From Balanoglossus misakiensis (taxonomy: Eukaryota; Hemichordata), in contig CM082578.2 in assembly GCA_040954595.2 (NCBI GenBank), positions 3,162,001 to 3,226,000 on the forward strand: DNA of 64,000 bases, written 5' to 3'. Below the pieces are notes generated by a model that saw nothing but the letters and a program-made list of their open reading frames with translations, ran no database searches and had not been told where the DNA came from. The translations under genes were made by a program, and so were the position numbers. This document shows positions 61,483 to 64,000 of the stretch, piece after piece; positions within the stretch are counted from its first letter, which is position 1, and every line of letters begins with the position of its first letter.

Positions 61483-64000
61483 ATGTGGAGACCATCGGGC
61501 TCAATACTACTACTAGCGGCAGTTTTACTTTCCGTGGTTGGGCTGGCGGAGGGGGCGCCGTCTGCAATAAACGATGGACGCACAGATTTGCTATGGGAAA
61601 GATACATCGTTGTTCTGAAGGTAAACATTTTTATGAGAAAATGATTGAAGATCTTCAAACCACAGAACACGATATGAAAATTGGTACGAACGTTTGTAGA
61701 TCTGGTATCAGTCTACAATTTTGTGTTTGTATATTTATAGGCAGACAATGCTCACGCTTCTGACTGTTTGGTGGACGTCACGCAGATTAAATACCCGCAC
61801 AAAATGCTGTCATACATGTAACACGGGCCTGTCAGCACGCAACTAATGATAATTGAGATTTTTTTGTCATTTTGGTCTCTTCCTGAACCATTATTAATTA
61901 TTACTCAATGTTAAGTTTTATTCATTCACCAAGCATACTATATTTTGTCCACTAGTGCAGTACTTGTAATCGAATCACTAACGTATAATGTAGGTCGTGC
62001 CTGACAAAGATTAAAATGTCCCGATTATAGTAATTTACGCAGAAATCAGTGTTCCTTTCTAACCTAAAACGACACTCCTACTTAAAGTTCACAGATATCA
62101 TTCTGGAATCCGCCGTGATGGTATTTTATGGGATGTTTCTTTAATAAGTGGAATAATATACAATCAAACTTGTCAAAGATTTGTTTGAAACAAAATGGCG
62201 TCGCATGCACACAATGTATTTTATATTGATTTTTGATTCACTGTTCTCACCAGAAGGAACATGGCCCTGAGATGGTCGATCATATCGTGAGTAGAATCCC
62301 TGCTGAAAAAGTGGCGAATACTCGGAAATTCATGAAACTCTTCGTGGGATTTTCTACAACTATTATGGACGATCAAGCAGTGCAGATGGTAGGGCCCGCC
62401 AAAATATGCCTCCTCGTTCGATGTAACAATTGTCTACACTTCATTTTAGGCAGTCCCAGATGACGCAAGCCAATTTTGTTCATAAACCGGGTGTAAATCC
62501 CGGCAGGTATTTATATTCAAGGAAGTACACGAAGTCTAATTTGAATGGTATGTCGATAGACAATATGTCATTCTATATGCGCACTTGAAGACCGAGCTAG
62601 TGTCATTTTGTATTCAACACACAAAAGGCTGGTATCCATGGATACCAACCTGGATTTTGAAAACTAGGAGTGCTGTATGGCACTTTAACTGCAGATTGCG
62701 TGTTTGCGACGAAGGTCTCTTTACCCCCCCCCCCCCCCCCCCCCCCGCCTTGCCCTCCTATGTAAAGATGGCACTGGAACGCAGCATTGTAAACAATAAA
62801 CAATGTCCACTTCCATTCAGATTCAGGATTATAACGAGGTTCACTTCGTGGAAAAGGACAGTTCTGTATTCGCTAGTTATGTTGGAAGCTGGGGTCTAGA
62901 TAGAGTAGATCAGAGAGACCTGCCACTAGATGGCAGCTTCCGTCCCTCGGGTAAGCATATATAGCTGATAATTAATGTACAATTATATGGCATGTGCAAT
63001 ATGAACAAGAAAAGTCTTCTTTGACGGATGCTGATTTAGTTTTTATATCTTTATTAACTTCGCCCTTTAGTAATCTTAGAAAATAAATATTTACCTACGT
63101 TGGTTTATCCAAAATATACAATTTATATATTGTTTCAGGCGACGGCACTGGTGTTAACGTATATGTCTTTGATACTGGAATACGGTTTGACCATGTTGAT
63201 TTTGGCGGGAGAGCAAGAACTTTCTTTAATATCTTTGAAAAGCCGGTACGTCCATTCGTTCGTCCGTCAGTCTGTGAATGAGTGAGTGAGAGAGTGACTG
63301 ACTGACTGACTGACTGACTGACTGAATGAATGAATGAATGAATGAATGAATGAATGAATGAATGAATGAATGAATGAATGAATGAATGCATGAATGAATG
63401 ACTAGTACTTCAGTGAGTGACTGAGTGAGGTAGGGTGAGTATGTCCGTCCGTCCGTTCGTCTGTCTGTCTGTCTGTCTATATGTATGCGTGCGTTCGCGT
63501 GTGTGTATGTGTGTGCGTGCGTCCGCGTTCCTGTGTGCGTGGAGAAGAACGTGCATTCACATGCATGTTATGTTTGACTACATATTCCACGTTATAAACC
63601 AACAGGCAAGAAATGGCGACTGCAATGGACACGGCACACACTGTGCTGGAATAATAGGCGGACGGAAGTATGGTGTTGCGAAGAACGTAACACTTTGGGC
63701 TGTAAGAGTACTCAGTTGCGAGGGCTCCGGTTTAACGTCGGACGTTTTGGAAGGTAAAGGATGCACGAATGCGTGCCTGATGACACATATTGGGGCATTG
63801 GGAGTTTAAATGAATTTAAAATATGGCCTTAAATTCAGTTGATAACGAACGATACGATAAAAAACATGTTATACAACGGGGTGTCTAGGTATGCTGTTAG
63901 GATTGGAAGAAGAACGTTTTGTTGTGATACAGAAAATCTTCGAATATATATTTTTTGCATATAGGTCTGGAACACGTTGCACTTCACGGGGAAAAACCTG
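61483..64000 (+). CDS. Secreted proteinase-K-type subtilisin-like serine protease (5' part)
   Basis: Exons: 61483-61620, 62254-62388, 62821-62950, 63139-63245, 63606-63753 and 63965 to beyond 64000. All phases agree (0,0,1,0,1). Exon 1 gives a signal peptide ([20 protein letters not shown]) and the start of an inhibitor_I9 propeptide, RYIVVLK. Exon 2 and early exon 3 complete it ([10 protein letters not shown]). The mature enzyme begins near [16 protein letters not shown]. The catalytic Asp is D146 in [15 protein letters not shown] and the catalytic His is H179 in [13 protein letters not shown]. The oxyanion Asn and catalytic Ser lie beyond the window. This is the S8 proteinase K subfamily, which in animals includes PCSK9-like proteins; the canonical Asp and His suggest an active enzyme. 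It would be made as a zymogen, cleave its own propeptide and be secreted. Confidence 0.9.
62724..62746 (+). repeat. Homopolymer C run, intron 2 of the subtilase gene
   Basis: 23 consecutive Cs, ~75 bases before the acceptor of exon 3. Length in the read may be unreliable. Confidence 0.9.
63291..63520 (+). repeat. Compound microsatellite, intron 4 of the subtilase gene
   Basis: (ACTG)n, then about 22 AATG units to 63400, then GTCC/GTCT repeats at 63443-63480 and a GT-rich tail. Confidence 0.93.

Noticed and set aside
61230-61763. 177-codon plus-strand frame over the subtilase start
   Set aside because: It reads exon 1 and intron 1 in the wrong frame; the spliced frame with signal peptide and RYIVVLK is clearly better.

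Overview
This is nuclear DNA of a multicellular animal. It has spliced genes with canonical GT-AG introns, many transposon families nested in one another, and intronic microsatellites. An invertebrate deuterostome (hemichordate, lancelet or echinoderm) is the best guess. Gmr1-type Gypsy elements are known from deuterostomes, LINEs with a 2A-like peptide are known from sea urchins and lancelets, and the receptor kinase has an unusual ectodomain. The sequence alone does not settle the phylum.

Layout. 1-3.9 kb: the end of an LTR, a Penelope-like GIY-YIG remnant, three foldback elements and a decayed LINE. 4.03-11.31 kb: a Gmr1-type Gypsy retrotransposon on the minus strand, with integrase upstream of reverse transcriptase, 1.04-kb LTRs and a 5-bp target duplication; a 428-bp palindromic element with a 9-bp target duplication sits inside its RNase H region. 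11.46-22.4 kb: nested minus-strand LINEs. LINE-A is CR1/L2-like; LINE-B has a degenerate 2A-like motif; a 5'-truncated LINE-B relative is inserted in LINE-A. 23-27.7 kb: an internally deleted L1/Tx1-like LINE split by a 2.24-kb LTR retrotransposon with no coding capacity. 28.37-28.81 kb: two consecutive exons of a minus-strand sulfatase, with the rest of the gene not seen. 29-37.4 kb: gene-poor DNA rich in terminal-inverted-repeat elements.

37.47-53.26 kb: a complete-looking 23-exon plus-strand gene whose exon phases all agree and add up to 1149 residues. It encodes a type I membrane protein with a signal peptide, a cysteine-rich N-terminus, one EGF-like module, repeated beta-type modules, a transmembrane helix and a tyrosine-kinase-like domain. 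The catalytic Asp of HRD is Lys, the Asp of DFG is Ser and the glycine loop is degenerate, so it is a predicted receptor pseudokinase. This is the most interesting object in the window.

53.3-61.5 kb: intergenic, with one clear inverted-repeat element. 61.48-64.0 kb: the first six exons of a secreted proteinase-K-type subtilase (signal peptide, I9 propeptide, catalytic Asp and His); the gene runs off the window. The three host genes show no evident functional link.
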